42,852 nt of DNA from an uncultured Candidatus Saccharibacteria bacterium (GCA_947425245.1 CANDYU010000007.1:1-42852); one strand, 5' to 3'. Positions 20,110-28,539 are shown, counted from the first letter of the stretch. Program-made: numbers and translations. Notes: generated by a model from the letters alone, not told the origin.

Positions 20110-21126
20110 CTAGACATGACGTTTTTTCTTGCGGACGGTTTCGATAAGTTTGGTGACAAGATATTTACTAGGGCTAATGATTAAATCGTGGGCAGGAACA
20201 TACTTAAGCTCTTGGACGCCAAAGCCACGCTTGAACTGGGAAACACCATAAAAACGATGCCAGGTCTCGTCTTCGCCGACGATGCCCCAGAAATTATAAC
20301 GCTTGATTCCCCGCTCGCGGGCATCCTGCATGGCGGCCATATGGAGCAAGGGAGCTCCGGAAAGTTTAGTGCCGAGTTCGGAACTGACACCATAATGGTA
20401 AGAGGCTTCGTTGCCGTAAAAAATCATGAAGTTTTGGGCTAGGATTTCGCCTTGGTATTTTGCAGTATAGAGAACAGCTTCGCCGTGGGGAGCAAAGGCG
20501 GCAAACTGTTTAGTGAGAAAATCCTCAGAAAAGGCGATAAAATGATGGCGACCGGCGGTTTGAAGTTCGATCTGGTAAAATTCATGAATATCGTCGGGGT
20601 TAGTGGAGGTCTCAACTTCGATATCATTTTTCTTGGCCTTACGCAAGGCACGACGAAGACGCTGACGCATGCCAGCAAGGATTTCCTCTTCAGATTTTTC
20701 AAGATTCAAAATACCGGCAAATTCAACTGACAGGTACATTGGGGCGGGCTTCAGACCACAGTTCTGGACAAGTTTCAGGTTCTTTTCTGTACGCTCAAGT
20801 TGAGGGCGGACACGAACGAAGACGCAGTGATTTTGCTCGCCCTGGAGCTTCATGTCGGCGAAAATCGATTGGATAAGCTCGGGGTTTTGCCAGTCGAGAA
20901 TCGGCCCACCAGCAATCGCGAGATGTCGTCCACGCTTGGCGGCCTCGACTACCCCGGCGTAAGCTCCAATAATTCTATCGCCTTCAAGAGCAATACGCCG
21001 AACAACGGTATTGCCACGGCTGCGATAAAACTCATAAAAATCCCAAGATTGCAGAAAATTAGCTTCGGGGTGGCCAGTGATAAAGGTATCCCACTCAGTA
21101 CGATCCTTAGCATCAATGATTTTCAT
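20110..21126 (-). CDS. FemAB/FemX-like peptidoglycan bridge peptidyltransferase
   Basis: A 338-residue two-GNAT-fold protein. FemABX enzymes add amino acids from aminoacyl-tRNA to the lipid II stem peptide. Visible family features: HPEANFLQSWDFYEF, KRGRHLAIAGGPILDW, VFVRVRPQL, a paired-helix arm (AGMRQRLRRALRKAKK), and the C-terminal GIKRYNFWGIVGEDETWHRF block. It is clearly a paralogue of the C-terminal half of its upstream neighbour. The start at 21126 has AAAGGAGC in front and avoids overlap with the upstream gene; an earlier start at 21192 would run into it. The amino acid and acceptor position cannot be predicted from sequence. Confidence 0.88.
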   Translation of the reverse strand: MKIIDAKDRTEWDTFITGHPEANFLQSWDFYEFYRSRGNTVVRRIALEGDRIIGAYAGVVEAAKRGRHLAIAGGPILDWQNPELIQSIFADMKLQGEQNHCVFVRVRPQLERTEKNLKLVQNCGLKPAPMYLSVEFAGILNLEKSEEEILAGMRQRLRRALRKAKKNDIEVETSTNPDDIHEFYQIELQTAGRHHFIAFSEDFLTKQFAAFAPHGEAVLYTAKYQGEILAQNFMIFYGNEASYHYGVSSELGTKLSGAPLLHMAAMQDARERGIKRYNFWGIVGEDETWHRFYGVSQFKRGFGVQELKYVPAHDLIISPSKYLVTKLIETVRKKKRHV

Positions 21127-21151
21127 GATTTCAAGCTCCTTTCCTGTTGTT

Positions 21152-23365
21152 TTATAAATGTCGAATCTTTTTTCGCAAGGTTTCAATGGCAAGATTTAAG
21201 AGGTAGCGACCACGCCGCAAGACAAGATCCTGGGCCGGCAGATATTCAATAATGTCGCCGCCAAAACCAGTTTTAAAAGTGGTCACACCGGCATAGCGGT
21301 GGTGTTTTTGGCCGAGCGGGGCAATCCCCCAAAGGTTATAGCGTTTAATTCCTTGGGCCTTTAGGTCGCGAATCACCTGCCACTGCAGGGTATAAGCTCC
21401 TGGCAATTTGCGTCCCAAATCGGTGGAGGCAGCCTCAAAATATTCAGCTTCCAACCCTGAGACGAGTATAAGTCCATAAGCAATCGGTTCATGTTCACTA
21501 CTTCGAGAGAGATAGATAGTGGCTTGGTCGCCAAAAGCAGTACGCTCTGCCATCAACATGTCTAAGTTTGGTGGAACAAAACCTTGACGCCGAGCAGTGT
21601 CGAGCTGAACTTGATGGAACTCTTGGAATAGCTCCTGAGAATTATTATGTTCGACCGTAATACCAAACTTGTCCTGGCGACGGACTTCGTAACGGGTTTG
21701 GCGACGCATGGCCGCGAGCAGGTCAGTCTCGGATTGCGTAAGATCAAGCATGACGGTATGTTCGGCGTGGAGATGCATGGGTGCAGGCCGTGTTCCAAGA
21801 GTGAATAGCAGTTGCTCATGGTGCTGAGTACGGTTAAGCTGCGGCCGTAGGCGGATAAAGACGCATTTTTCCTGTCGGGCTAGATCGCGAAGACAAGAGA
21901 AGAGGCGTTGGGTGGCTTGATAGTCCTGCCAATCTGTCAGCGGTCCACCAGGAAGCTCAAGATAGCGTCCACGCTTAGCGTTTTTTACAATGGCTAGACA
22001 CCAACTATGCGAACTTTGCAACAGAAAAATTCGGTGTCCGACAAGACGGTTAGTTTCGCCCCAGTTGGGCGACTGGAGAAAATTGGCTTCGGGGTGCTCC
22101 TCGACCATGGCCCGCCAAGCCGTCTGAAGCTTTGGCGAGGTTAGCTCCTCCGAAGAGAGTGGCCCGAGACATTCAATGGCGTCTGGGGCAGAATCTATCA
22201 TATAAGGCTCAATAATCCGGCGAGCCCGATCGAGTTTTCGGGGCGGATACCAAGTCGGCAAATTGATGATTTGTTTAGCAAGACGCACAGTCTCGGGGCA
22301 TTCGCTGTCAGGAAAATTAGCCTCCTTCGCATAGCGGACAGGAGAAACTGGGGTATCATACCAAATTTCATCTAGACGATAACCGGCTTTCCTCAGTTTT
22401 CTTAGTACCTCGTCACGCCGATCTACGAGGTAGAACTCACGCAAAGGACCCAAAGGAGGGTTCTGGAAAAGCTGCTGAAGCTGACGATTGACTAATCCGG
22501 CCTGCCAACCCGGTAATTTTTCGTCAATGTCCAACTTAGCGTCGGCTGACTTCGTAATCCAGTGAAACTTCAAGAGAAGGCCTGTCATAATTTTTTCTAG
22601 CTTGACATGGGCGGCTCCTCGCATCATAGCACCAAAAACTGGATACCAGCGATCACGAAGACGATCGGGGAGCTTAGGGGTATGCTGGGGTTCGGCTAGT
22701 TCCCCCTCAGTTCTCAAGATTGCTGCACCACCTTCAATAGTATCAATAGCCTTACCCTTGCCAAAGGACAGCACCGTAGCATCACCAACTGTACCCATCT
22801 CCCGTCCATCACGATAGAAACGTCCAGCACAGTGAGCAAGATCTTCGACGATACGAATATGGTGCTTCTGGGCGATTTCTTGAAGCTTGGACATGTCAAG
22901 CGGTAGCCCGAGAGTATTCTGGGCTACTATTATACTTACATTGTAGCACAGATTTATTGTTTTGTCAAGACTTTCAAAGTCATATTGAAGAGTTTTGGGG
23001 TCAATATCAACAAAAACTGGGGTGCAGCCAGCAGCTCGGACGGCACGAACTACGGCGATGCAGGTCAGACCGGGGACGATAATGTTAGTTCCCTCTGGGG
23101 CGAGTGCCTTAAAAGCGGCGGCGAGAGCGGAACGGCCGGTATGATAGAGCTGCACTCTTGAAGCTGGATCAGAATTACAATTAAAAGCCAGCGGCTCTTG
23201 ATTCTGATTACCCTCTGCGGGTTTCACTTGAGGTAGATAATGCTCAGCTAAGGTCTGGCGAAGCTGCTGACGTTTTTGTTCGCCGCGTCGTCGACCGTTT
23301 AGAGAAAAGAGGTGACGCAAAGTCTGGCGGGCGGAATAATTTGAGGCTTGGCCGAGAAAAACCAT
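21152..23365 (-). CDS. DegT/DnrJ-type PLP aminotransferase - FemAB fusion
   Basis: 737 residues in one frame. Residues about 60-390 are a DegT/DnrJ/EryC1/StrS fold: YHTGRSAL, PGLTCIAVV, Asp175 in VEDLAHCAG, and the PLP lysine Lys205 in LSFGKGK followed by IEGGAA. These residues suggest an active aminotransferase. Residues about 410-737 are a FemAB-like lipid II peptidyltransferase (HPEANFLQSPNWGE, RGRYLELPGGPLTDW, IRLRPQL, GIKRYNLWGIAPLG), paralogous to the next gene. A soluble PLP enzyme joined to a bridge-forming enzyme suggests that it makes or modifies the residue or sugar used; that is inference. It starts at a TAATG overlap with the hydrolase gene. A promoter-like sequence lies within the DegT domain. 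Confidence 0.9.
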   Translation of the reverse strand: MVFLGQASNYSARQTLRHLFSLNGRRRGEQKRQQLRQTLAEHYLPQVKPAEGNQNQEPLAFNCNSDPASRVQLYHTGRSALAAAFKALAPEGTNIIVPGLTCIAVVRAVRAAGCTPVFVDIDPKTLQYDFESLDKTINLCYNVSIIVAQNTLGLPLDMSKLQEIAQKHHIRIVEDLAHCAGRFYRDGREMGTVGDATVLSFGKGKAIDTIEGGAAILRTEGELAEPQHTPKLPDRLRDRWYPVFGAMMRGAAHVKLEKIMTGLLLKFHWITKSADAKLDIDEKLPGWQAGLVNRQLQQLFQNPPLGPLREFYLVDRRDEVLRKLRKAGYRLDEIWYDTPVSPVRYAKEANFPDSECPETVRLAKQIINLPTWYPPRKLDRARRIIEPYMIDSAPDAIECLGPLSSEELTSPKLQTAWRAMVEEHPEANFLQSPNWGETNRLVGHRIFLLQSSHSWCLAIVKNAKRGRYLELPGGPLTDWQDYQATQRLFSCLRDLARQEKCVFIRLRPQLNRTQHHEQLLFTLGTRPAPMHLHAEHTVMLDLTQSETDLLAAMRRQTRYEVRRQDKFGITVEHNNSQELFQEFHQVQLDTARRQGFVPPNLDMLMAERTAFGDQATIYLSRSSEHEPIAYGLILVSGLEAEYFEAASTDLGRKLPGAYTLQWQVIRDLKAQGIKRYNLWGIAPLGQKHHRYAGVTTFKTGFGGDIIEYLPAQDLVLRRGRYLLNLAIETLRKKIRHL
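22940..22968 (-). promoter_or_regulatory. Consensus promoter inside the DegT coding region
   Basis: Minus strand TTGACA (22968-22963), a 17-base spacer ending AAATCTGTGC, TACAAT (22945-22940); a further TATAAT lies just downstream. It encodes residues 133-142 of the fusion protein and faces the FemAB half and the next gene. Confidence 0.65.
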
Positions 23366-24681
23366 TAGCGTTCCCTCTTTTTTGATGTCGCAGGGGATGC
23401 CTTACGGCCACGAACCTTACGCTTGGCCTTTTCGAGTGGGCTGATTTTCGGAACAGAGGCGGAGGTGATAGCTCCCGACACAATGGGGGCAGGGTTGACG
23501 GAACTTGGCGGTATCGGACTAGCCAGGAACTCGGCCGATGCACCGAGATCAAAAGTATTATGATGCTCTGGCTCAGAAGAATCTTTAGAGGTGGATTTTT
23601 GTTTCAAGGAAAGCGAAGCCGAAGTGATAGCGAGACTAGTCGCGTTCTCTTTCCGGGGCGAGGACTTCAAGCTAGCGGAGGCAGAGGATTTTGTTACATC
23701 AATGTCCGGGACTACGGAGCGTCGGACTTTCTTGAGGTTGGCAGAGGCAGATACCTTAGTAGCATTAGTAGTGCGAGTGACAATCTCTGGTCGCTTGGGC
23801 GAATAGCGGACCGCGGCACCTTCGGCATCAGAAACCACTAGTCCGGTAGTGGGCGTTTTTTCGTCGTTGCGTAAAACTAGCTTTGTCGGCACATTGGGAG
23901 CGACGGAGCTATGCGGACCTTTGCGTTCGAGAACCGGCTCGGGAGCTTTCTTAAGGGCAAGCGAGGCAGAGACGGCAGCAGCGTCGGCGGTGGTAGGCTT
24001 AGGCGGCTTGCCAACAGTGCGATAGATAGCACGAGCCAACTCGGCAGGATGGGAGATGTAAGGGGCGTGCGTCCAACCGGGGAAAAGTTCGAGGGTGCTA
24101 CCAGGGATTTTGGCGTGCATCACCTCGGATTGACGCGGGGGGGTTACGGTATCCTCCTTGCCCCAGAGGATGGAAGTCGGGGTCGTAACACTGGACAAGT
24201 CGAGGTTCTTATCGGAATCAAGCATGTTGGCGAGAGTGCGTTTCATGTTCTCGGGAGCCTTAGCATAGTCGGTAGCTCCGGTGAGCTTATGCCAGACCTT
24301 AGTAAGACCGGGAACTTTCTTCAGGAAGCCGAGACGCTTAGAGATGCTACGCGAGAGGTCGCGTTTGCTATTGTTTTCGTAAACTCCGGCCGCATCAAGC
24401 AGAATTAAGTGTTTGAGCTTGGCGGGATTTTTACTACAGAGATTAAGAAGGATACGACCGCCATTGCTATGCCCCAAAGATACGCTACCATCGGGGATAT
24501 GGCGATCGGCCCATTTAACATATTCCTCGATTGTCCAGACCTTTTTTGAGGGAGAAGTCAGGCCGGGGACATGAAGCATTTCGATTTTAAGACCCTTCTT
24601 TTCGAGATCGGCGATGGTTTTTTCCCAAGGCGAGACCGTATAGGTCCAGCCGTGAATAATGTAGAGCGTAGTTTTTTTCAT
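23365..24681 (-). CDS. Alpha/beta hydrolase with long Ser/Ala-rich repeat tail
   Basis: 438 residues. Residues 1-225 are an alpha/beta hydrolase fold: oxyanion region IIHGWTY, nucleophile Ser72 in GHSNGG, Asp177 in GKEDTVTP, His205 in GWTHAPY. No membrane segment or signal is seen. The remaining 210 residues are low-complexity Ser/Ala/Lys/Pro with recurring SASxxLK motifs (near 238, 312, 335 and 354) and a Lys/Arg-rich end (KRKVRGRKASP). Substrate unknown. The ATG at 24681 overlaps the upstream Mur-ligase-like stop (ATGA); an earlier in-frame start at 24693 is less likely. The position between Mur-ligase-like and FemAB genes suggests a cell-wall role. Confidence 0.8.
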   Translation of the reverse strand: MKKTTLYIIHGWTYTVSPWEKTIADLEKKGLKIEMLHVPGLTSPSKKVWTIEEYVKWADRHIPDGSVSLGHSNGGRILLNLCSKNPAKLKHLILLDAAGVYENNSKRDLSRSISKRLGFLKKVPGLTKVWHKLTGATDYAKAPENMKRTLANMLDSDKNLDLSSVTTPTSILWGKEDTVTPPRQSEVMHAKIPGSTLELFPGWTHAPYISHPAELARAIYRTVGKPPKPTTADAAAVSASLALKKAPEPVLERKGPHSSVAPNVPTKLVLRNDEKTPTTGLVVSDAEGAAVRYSPKRPEIVTRTTNATKVSASANLKKVRRSVVPDIDVTKSSASASLKSSPRKENATSLAITSASLSLKQKSTSKDSSEPEHHNTFDLGASAEFLASPIPPSSVNPAPIVSGAITSASVPKISPLEKAKRKVRGRKASPATSKKRER

Positions 24682-25949
24682 GATAACCCCCATTTCGCTC
24701 GGCGTTTAACGGCGGCTTTTTCGCGTCGAGGCAAGCGTTTGGCGTCTTCTGGGTTTTCGAGGAGCTGTTCAATAATCCATTCGAGATATTGGCTCCCCTT
24801 AAAGATGAGAGTCTCGTCACCAGTCGTATGTTCTTCGATATATTTTAGGGCTTTTTTAGGGTCGATTGTAGTACGAGTCTCAATCCCTAGATCCTTAAGC
24901 CTCGGTGCGGTGTATTTTTTGGTACGACGACCAACCAGGATAACCATCTCGGGCTGGGCTTGAGCGATTAAGTCGGCCAACTTACGATGCTCTTCGCCTT
25001 CGATAGAGCCTTGATCGACAATATCGCCAATAATAAGCCATTTATGGCCGGCATGGAGATTCGCTACCATTTCAAGAATGCTAGTGACGCTGATAATATG
25101 AGCATTATAGCTACTGTCGATGAGTTTAAGACCGTTTTTTCCCTGGAAAAACGAACTGCGGCCTGGAGGCATAGGCAGGTTAGAAAGATCAGTCTTTAGC
25201 GGCACTTCGAGATACTGTAACAAGTCCTCAAGCATCAGGAGCTGGATGGTCAGGTCTTTGGGCTGAGGTTCGGCAAAATGAAAACTTGCGGTATCGAAAA
25301 CAAAATCGGTCCGAGTAGGGTAAACATTATAACGCTTGAGGCGATGACGGTCAACGGCAACGACCTCAGCTTTAATTCCCTTCGTAGCCTCAACCATTAC
25401 CTCGGAGCTAGCATCAATATAGACGCGTTTTTTCGTGTTGGCCGGAATAGTAGAGAACTCATGAGCAATAGCGGCGTCGAGGCTAGGGTACTCACCGGAG
25501 GCGACTTGCGATTCGAATTGTACGGCATGTGAAAGACCGAAGGAAACCCAGAGGGTAACTTCCGGCTTTAGCCAAGTAGCTAAGAACTCAGCTTCATGCG
25601 GGCGCTCGCCATCAATTTCGACTACATAAAACTCGCCCCGGCGTCGATAATAACAGGCACGGATAGGGGCGAGGAGAAATAGTTTTATCCAGCGTAATTT
25701 CGAGCCACGAATACCGGCCATGCCGAGAAGATCGAAGGCGACACCGTAGGCCGAGTTGGCATCATGAGAATAGTGAGCCCGATCGCCAAGTTCAAATTCG
25801 ACGAGATGGAGCATGGTAGTCTTACCAGCTGAGCCGGTAAGAGCAATAATTCGCGGGTGCCAGCGATGCAGGGCAAAACCAGCGAAGAACCGGAAATATC
25901 CGGCCACCACAAAGTAAAATCGTTTTTTGAACTTCGCCGCCAATGTCAT
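24678..25949 (-). CDS. MurF-like Mur ligase lacking the N-terminal substrate domain
   Basis: 423 residues. The Mur-ligase ATP-binding loop TGSAGKTT is already at 38-45, whereas MurF has about 100 residues before it. Here the N-terminus is a short basic, aromatic-hydrophobic helix (YFVVAGYFRFFAGFAL) that may associate with the membrane. The central domain and a MurF-type C-terminal domain follow (PGRSSFFQ, LIDSSYNAHI, IIGDIVDQGS, HRKLADLI). It probably joins an amino acid or peptide to a wall precursor by acyl-phosphate chemistry, but the missing UDP-sugar domain argues against canonical MurF. It is the first gene of the operon, with a leaderless start 6 bases after TATAAT. Confidence 0.85.
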   Translation of the reverse strand: MTLAAKFKKRFYFVVAGYFRFFAGFALHRWHPRIIALTGSAGKTTMLHLVEFELGDRAHYSHDANSAYGVAFDLLGMAGIRGSKLRWIKLFLLAPIRACYYRRRGEFYVVEIDGERPHEAEFLATWLKPEVTLWVSFGLSHAVQFESQVASGEYPSLDAAIAHEFSTIPANTKKRVYIDASSEVMVEATKGIKAEVVAVDRHRLKRYNVYPTRTDFVFDTASFHFAEPQPKDLTIQLLMLEDLLQYLEVPLKTDLSNLPMPPGRSSFFQGKNGLKLIDSSYNAHIISVTSILEMVANLHAGHKWLIIGDIVDQGSIEGEEHRKLADLIAQAQPEMVILVGRRTKKYTAPRLKDLGIETRTTIDPKKALKYIEEHTTGDETLIFKGSQYLEWIIEQLLENPEDAKRLPRREKAAVKRRAKWGLS

Positions 25950-25961
25950 GTATGTATTATA
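25950..25961 (-). promoter_or_regulatory. Extended -10 of the envelope operon, leaderless start
   Basis: ATGC-TATAAT (-10 at 25961-25956) with the ATG of the Mur-ligase-like gene six bases later at 25949. No ribosome site and no good -35. Confidence 0.65.
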
Positions 25962-25989
25962 GCATGCCGGGGCGAGATAAAACAGAAAA

Positions 25990-26020
25990 CTGAAAAGAAA
26001 TGCCCCTGGTTAACAGGGGC
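25990..26020 (-). terminator. Terminator after the GNAT gene
   Basis: On the minus strand GCCCCTG pairs with CAGGGGC around a short TTAAC loop (26020-26002), followed by a T-rich ATTTCTTTTC. Confidence 0.8.
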
Positions 26021-26031
26021 GGTAAAGAAGG

Positions 26032-26661
26032 TTAGTCGGCATACTCCATGATATATGGAGAGTACCGACTGCCGACTTCAGCAAGGGCTCGATCGAGGTC
26101 GACGATGTACTGCTGCATTAAGTCGTCCGGCCGATCGGGCAAGGAGAACTCGCAGAGGAGTTTGCCACCGAGCTTGCGAGAGATATGAGCAGCGGCGATA
26201 TTTGAGGCGTAACAGTTCAGAAGAGCTGCCTCGAGACCACGATCCAAACAAACTTGCAAAGCTAAGAAAAGCCCGATTTGGGCGAAGCCTTGACGGCGAT
26301 AGTGAGGGTCGATCATGTAGCCAATGTGACCGCCTCGCATTCGCAGGGTGCGATTGAGGCAAAGCCGAATGTTGAAAATACCAATAATTTGCGTAGGCTT
26401 CCCTAACCAAATGCGATACTTTTTGGGTAACTGTGCAACCAAGAAGTAAGTCTCACTGGGAACTCGCTTTCGATTAGGGGTGCGATGGAAGTCTCCATTG
26501 AGCTTCTCTAGCCATGCGGGATAATTATACTGGTAGATGTCTAATCCATTAGCCCCATGAATCTCACCGGCTTGTATGCAGGTACGAATAAACTCTACTG
26601 CCTCCTGTTCGTGACAGAGGCTAGGAACAGCAAAATAACATGAATTGTCTGTGGCAATCAT
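26032..26661 (-). CDS. GNAT-family N-acetyltransferase
   Basis: A 209-residue acetyltransferase. The acetyl-CoA signature is GGHIGYMIDPHYRRQGFA (110-127), followed by LNCYASNIAAAHISRKLGGK, typical of RimJ/RimL-like or small-molecule GNATs. The substrate cannot be assigned. The start at 26661 has AAAGGAGG 6 bases upstream; an earlier in-frame start at 26724 lies within the leader. It has its own promoter and terminator. The leader of about 80 bases begins with a strong hairpin. Confidence 0.87.
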   Translation of the reverse strand: MIATDNSCYFAVPSLCHEQEAVEFIRTCIQAGEIHGANGLDIYQYNYPAWLEKLNGDFHRTPNRKRVPSETYFLVAQLPKKYRIWLGKPTQIIGIFNIRLCLNRTLRMRGGHIGYMIDPHYRRQGFAQIGLFLALQVCLDRGLEAALLNCYASNIAAAHISRKLGGKLLCEFSLPDRPDDLMQQYIVDLDRALAEVGSRYSPYIMEYAD

Positions 26662-26722
26662 CTTTTCCTCCTTTCTAAGGTGCGGGTTTTGAGTTACTGA
26701 CAAGGTTAATACCTGCCGAACC

Positions 26723-26739
26723 ACCCATCTTAGATGGGT
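26723..26739 (-). promoter_or_regulatory. 5'-end hairpin in the GNAT leader
   Basis: ACCCATCT and AGATGGGT are perfect inverted arms around one base, starting a few bases after the predicted transcription start (near 26742). It could stabilise or control the mRNA. No known riboswitch fold is recognised. Confidence 0.5.
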
Positions 26740-26748
26740 TATGTCCTC

Positions 26749-26777
26749 AGTGTAGCATAGATTATTATTTTTGTCAA
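26749..26777 (-). promoter_or_regulatory. GNAT gene promoter
   Basis: TTGACA (26777-26772), a 17-base spacer ending AATCTATGC, TACACT (26754-26749) on the minus strand. Confidence 0.8.
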
Positions 26778-26828
26778 GTGCATGGGCTGGGTAGAACTGG
26801 ATTCCCGACCTAGCGGCGGTTTACAATA

Positions 26829-26858
26829 ATCAAAAATCCGGAGCTTGAACCCCGGATT
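26829..26858 (-). terminator. rpsJ terminator
   Basis: AATCCGG (26858-26852) and CCGGATT (26841-26835) pair on the minus strand and are followed by TTTTTGATT. It lies 60 bases after rpsJ and ends it as a single-gene unit. Confidence 0.8.
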
Positions 26859-26918
26859 CCCATGCAATCACCAATGTTCGTCAAATGCTTGCCGAAGCAA
26901 GCCCTGTTAGCATCTTCC

Positions 26919-27245
26919 TTACATCTTGATTTCAGCATCAACGCCAGCCGGTAGGGCAAGATTCTGGAGAGAATCGATAGTTTTCGGAGTAGCATTAGAG
27001 ATGTCGATAAGACGCTTGTGAACTTTCATTTCGAAAGCTTCCCCACCAGTTTTGTAGACATGTGGAGATTTAACGACAGTAAAAGTGCTACGTTTAGTTG
27101 GTAGTGGGACTGGGCCAGAAACGGTAGCACCAGTGCGGATTGCGGTGTCGACGATCTGCTTAGCACTCTGGTCGATCACGCGGTGGTCATAAGCTTTGAG
27201 GCGAATGCGAATTTTCAAGCCTTCGTCCTTCTTGGCTTCGGTCAT
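26919..27245 (-). CDS. rpsJ: 30S ribosomal protein S10
   Basis: 108 residues. The S10 signature is clear: [35 protein letters not shown] and [16 protein letters not shown]10 sits in the 30S head and, with NusB, in antitermination. It normally begins the large S10 operon (rplC, rplD and so on). Here a terminator and then a GNAT gene follow, so it stands alone. A GAAAGG site precedes the ATG, and its promoter overlaps the end of the CDF gene. Confidence 0.97.
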   Translation of the reverse strand: MTEAKKDEGLKIRIRLKAYDHRVIDQSAKQIVDTAIRTGATVSGPVPLPTKRSTFTVVKSPHVYKTGGEAFEMKVHKRLIDISNATPKTIDSLQNLALPAGVDAEIKM

Positions 27246-27336
27246 GTTTTGCCTTTCTTCGCCCTATAACCTCAGATAGCCTCTAGACGGGTTGTCAATG
27301 AGTTTTTAGAGCAATATTTATTAATTATATGGTCTT

Positions 27337-27365
27337 ATTGTATCACGATTTCTATCCGAGGTCAA
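27337..27365 (-). promoter_or_regulatory. rpsJ promoter
   Basis: Minus strand TTGACC (27365-27360), 17-base spacer ending GTGA, TACAAT (27342-27337). It overlaps the last codons of the CDF gene. The leader is about 85 bases. Confidence 0.7.
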
Positions 27366-28452
27366 TGTCAATCTCGATTAAGCACTTGTAACCAGGAAAG
27401 GTTTTGCGGATTTCACGCGAGAGTTGCTGTTTAAGGCTAGGCTTGCGAGAGTAGTGAGCGGGCAGAACAAGGTCAAAAGTAATCAACTTCGTTTCATCAT
27501 CAATATAAAGACCGTGAACTTGGTGGATTTCGGGATAGCGGTTAACAAGATTCATGACAAATTCGCGGATTTCGCGATGGGCCGGTTTTGTGCTGTTGTC
27601 AGCATAGATGCCAATGGTGAGGCTGACGCTATATTTAGTATAAATGCGGTGGGAGATTTCTCGAGTGAGGCGGTGGATTTCCTTCGCGGTAAGATTGTCG
27701 GGGATTTGGATGCGTACGGAGCCGATTAGCTCGGTGGGACCGTAGTTATGGAGGATTAAATCATAAGCACCGCTGACTTCGGGATAGGTGCAAATCAGGC
27801 TCTTTAATTTCGAAGTAAGCTCACGATCGGCAGCTTGGCCTAGGATTTCGTTGGAGGCCTCAAAGAGGATTTCGAGGCTGGTTTTGATAATGAAGAGGGA
27901 GATAATAGCTCCGAGGATGCCGTCAATGCTAACATGAAAAACGAGAGTAACAATGATACCAACGAGAGTACCAAAAGATAACACGGCGTCAAACAGGGCA
28001 TCAATACCAGAGGCGATAAGGCTACTGGAGGAGAAGCGTCGGCCGGCGTGGCGAACGTAAAGACCGAGAATAAGCTTAACGACGATGGCAGCTACGACGA
28101 CAACGATTGTGTTCCACGAATAGTCGGCTAGCTCGGGGTGGAGGATTTTCGGGATTGACTCAACCATGGCCATGATACCGGCCGTGAGGATAATTACGCC
28201 AACTAGGAGCGTAGTGAGATATTCGATGCGACCATGCCCATAGGGGTGACCTTCATCGGGTTGACGGGCGGCAAGTTTAGTACCGATAATGGTGACTACC
28301 GAGGAGAGGACATCGGTGAGATTATTGACGGCGTCCAAGATAATCGCAATCGAACCGGAAATGAGGCCGACCAACATCTTAAAACCAACCAAAACAACAT
28401 TGGTGATAATACCAATAACACTAGCCCAGACGATGGCGGTTTGTCTATTCAT
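27352..28452 (-). CDS. Cation diffusion facilitator (CDF) metal exporter
   Basis: A 366-residue CDF-type divalent metal/proton antiporter with about six membrane helices. The metal-site aspartates lie in DAVNNLTD and DALFD, and the HPYGHGR motif follows helix 2. The cytoplasmic C-terminus is longer than usual and looks like two successive dimerisation domains (about 205-285 and 290-366). Zn, Fe or Mn specificity cannot be read. The start is chosen at the ATG before NRQTAIVWAS: TATGC-TATAAT ends 6 bases upstream, giving another leaderless mRNA. A TTG-initiated extension to 28626 would cross the promoter and the divergent gene's leader. Confidence 0.9.
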   Translation of the reverse strand: MNRQTAIVWASVIGIITNVVLVGFKMLVGLISGSIAIILDAVNNLTDVLSSVVTIIGTKLAARQPDEGHPYGHGRIEYLTTLLVGVIILTAGIMAMVESIPKILHPELADYSWNTIVVVVAAIVVKLILGLYVRHAGRRFSSSSLIASGIDALFDAVLSFGTLVGIIVTLVFHVSIDGILGAIISLFIIKTSLEILFEASNEILGQAADRELTSKLKSLICTYPEVSGAYDLILHNYGPTELIGSVRIQIPDNLTAKEIHRLTREISHRIYTKYSVSLTIGIYADNSTKPAHREIREFVMNLVNRYPEIHQVHGLYIDDETKLITFDLVLPAHYSRKPSLKQQLSREIRKTFPGYKCLIEIDIDLG

Positions 28453-28504
28453 TATGATATTATAGCATGTTTTGTTGATGGGTTTGATGAGAGATGTGTA
28501 AGTG

Positions 28505-28533
28505 TTGACAGAATGTCTAACCTGTGCTATAAT
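28505..28533 (+). promoter_or_regulatory. Promoter of the two-gene orphan unit at 28.7-29.3 kb
   Basis: TTGACA (28505-28510), a 17-base spacer ending CTGTGC, TATAAT (28528-28533). Both hexamers are perfect. Predicted start near 28540, exactly at an ATG. Confidence 0.88.
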
Positions 28534-28539
28534 GGAGGT

